This document shows positions 62,813-63,674 of a DNA stretch of 63,674 bases, piece by piece; position 1 is the stretch's first letter; each line of letters opens with the position of its first letter. The position numbers were made by a program, and so were the translations under genes. This stretch comes from DATAXP01 sp036272935 (GTDB lineage: Bacteria; Planctomycetota; Planctomycetia; Pirellulales; PNKZ01): NCBI GenBank assembly GCA_036272935.1, contig DATAXP010000037.1, forward strand, positions 1-63,674, given 5' to 3'. The notes beneath the pieces are model-generated. The model searched no databases and was not told the DNA's origin. It worked only from the letters and a program-made list of their open reading frames with translations.

Positions 62813-63109
62813 TTAACCTTGTGTCCGGGCGCTGCTGTAGGCGAAAACCAACAGCGCGATGATAGACAGCGCGGCAACCCATGACCCGATCAGCCAGCCG
62901 CGCTTAACTGGCCGATCAGCGCCGAAGAAGTTTCCGACGCCAGCTCCGATCATGGCGCCGACCAGCGGCCAAGCCGCAAGCGTTCCCACAAGAATTGCGG
63001 GAACCCATAGATCGGACTTGTGTGGTCCCTTCGCGACACCGGCGGCCGCGGCAAAGCCGATCGCGAAAGGCAGCCGGGACATGATCCACGGCATCGTCGG
63101 GCGATTCAT
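62813..63109 (-). CDS. Small membrane protein
   Basis: 98 residues with two or three hydrophobic segments (about 14-26, 36-60 and 73-92), Ala/Gly rich. The family is not recognised. It lies between two other small minus-strand genes and carries no motif that suggests a function. Confidence 0.55.
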   Translation of the reverse strand: MNRPTMPWIMSRLPFAIGFAAAAGVAKGPHKSDLWVPAILVGTLAAWPLVGAMIGAGVGNFFGADRPVKRGWLIGSWVAALSIIALLVFAYSSARTQG

Positions 63110-63229
63110 GTCCGCACCCTACCCGCCCAGCACGGCGTCAAACAACGCATCGAACGTCCAAATATGGTCGGTCAACCCCGCCATCCATAGCAGCCGTCGG
63201 CCGCTTCCGGCCTGACTCGCCGCGTGAAA

Positions 63230-63490
63230 CTAACCGCCCTGAGCGACGACCCACCCGATGCAAATAGACATCGCGATCATGGCATAAAAGAGCAGCGCCA
63301 TCACAAGAAAGTCGTAGCGATGCCCGACATTGATGGTCGATGGACCGAATGGCCCAAGACGCGTTGCCGGCACCCAGATTCGTGAGTCGCGCTTGCTGAA
63401 GTAAACCCGGTACATCCAGATGCCCGACCAGTTGTCCGGATTGCGCCATTCCGCGTCGTTGATCCCTCGCTGGGCCAACGTCTCGTTCAT
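63230..63490 (-). CDS. DUF5808-like small membrane protein
   Basis: About 86 residues from ATG 63490 (MNETLAQRG); a longer frame starts at 63547. The block NWSGIWMYRVYFSKRDSRIW (19-38), then VPATRLGPFGPSTINVGH, matches the DUF5808 pattern (a Trp/Tyr-rich 'W..G.fY..p.D.R..VPkr' motif), followed by one C-terminal membrane helix. The function is unknown. Confidence 0.7.
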   Translation of the reverse strand: MNETLAQRGINDAEWRNPDNWSGIWMYRVYFSKRDSRIWVPATRLGPFGPSTINVGHRYDFLVMALLFYAMIAMSICIGWVVAQGG

Positions 63491-63548
63491 TGGTGGCGGC
63501 GCGACGGGCGTATCAGGCAGTCCGCCCTCATGGCAGGGCAACCGCACT

Positions 63549-63674
63549 TTAAGTTGTGATGTTGAGGATGGTTGCGAGGGTGTGATGGTTCCAAGCGGCC
63601 CGTTTTCGTTTGCGGCGGATGCTGCCGGGTGAAGAGTCCTGTTTGAGCAGGCTGATCGCGAAGCGTCGCAACAA
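63549..63674 (-). pseudogene. ISAs1/IS4-like transposase, C-terminal fragment cut by window edge
   Basis: From the window's right edge the minus strand encodes 41 residues, beginning LLRRFAISLLKQDSSPGSIR and ending in LATILNITT before TAA (63549-63551). The patterns LRRFA.SLLKQD and SIR.KR.RA.W are, from memory, the C-terminal signature of ISAs1-family transposases. The rest of the element is outside the window. Confidence 0.7.

Overview
This 63.7-kb window is high-GC DNA that I place in the Planctomycetota, most likely a Pirellulales-type lineage. The reasons are a giant autotransporter-repeat protein with a PEP-CTERM anchor, a DUF1570 protease-like protein, many lone or paired genes with little operon structure, an McsA/McsB pair, frequent GTG/TTG starts with weak Shine-Dalgarno sites, and palindromic 'word' repeats in intergenic DNA that sometimes run into reading frames. 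Both ends lie inside transposase 3' ends (IS66-like on the left, ISAs1/IS4-like on the right), so the window looks like a contig that stops at repeated insertion sequences.

Layout. 0-3.1 kb: the edge of an integrated element, with an IS66 remnant, a truncated hypothetical gene, an unusual tyrosine-recombinase-like integrase and a tRNA-Ser(GGA), joined by a 12-bp repeat cluster. 3.1-9.3 kb: a seven-domain hybrid histidine kinase followed by a predicted secreted caspase-like protein with an EF-hand loop and two Tudor-like domains, then wrbA and a methyltransferase. 9.3-18.3 kb: a 2315-residue surface protein and a membrane-anchored TPR protein. 18.4-23.2 kb: a DUF2784 membrane protein and leucine biosynthesis genes leuC and leuD, separated by two foreign-looking genes, one resembling Tse2-type toxins. 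23.2-31.1 kb: a GH5 hydrolase, SRPBCC protein, FKBP isomerase, trpE, a sialidase-like protein, mcsA-mcsB (protein-arginine phosphorylation) and an inositol-monophosphatase-like enzyme. 31.2-39.9 kb: threonine synthase, an 855-bp gene-free repeat cluster, a DUF1570 protein, three exported proteins in a row (one a parvulin, one with a transglutaminase-like triad) and PolX.

40.0-45.1 kb: a heavy-metal RND efflux pair (adaptor plus pump) behind a small exported Cys-rich protein and a plausible promoter. 45.3-53.7 kb: respiratory complex I membrane subunits in the order nuoH-J-K-L-M-N, without nuoI or the peripheral-arm genes. Several of these genes carry repeat-derived or His-rich additions. 53.8-63.5 kb: a ferritin-like protein, TatD, a DUF4198-like exported protein, a TIM-barrel isomerase, a small membrane protein, an aminotransferase, a conserved protein of unknown function, MtnA, a lone TPP-enzyme PYR domain, a thioredoxin-like exported protein and small membrane or DUF proteins.

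Most genes are ordinary biosynthesis, respiration or protein quality control. The points most worth following are the integrase with substituted catalytic residues beside its repeat cluster, the kinase-caspase pair, the Tse2-like gene between leuC and leuD, and the palindromic repeats that have entered nuo reading frames. No CRISPR array, rRNA or prophage structural module was seen.
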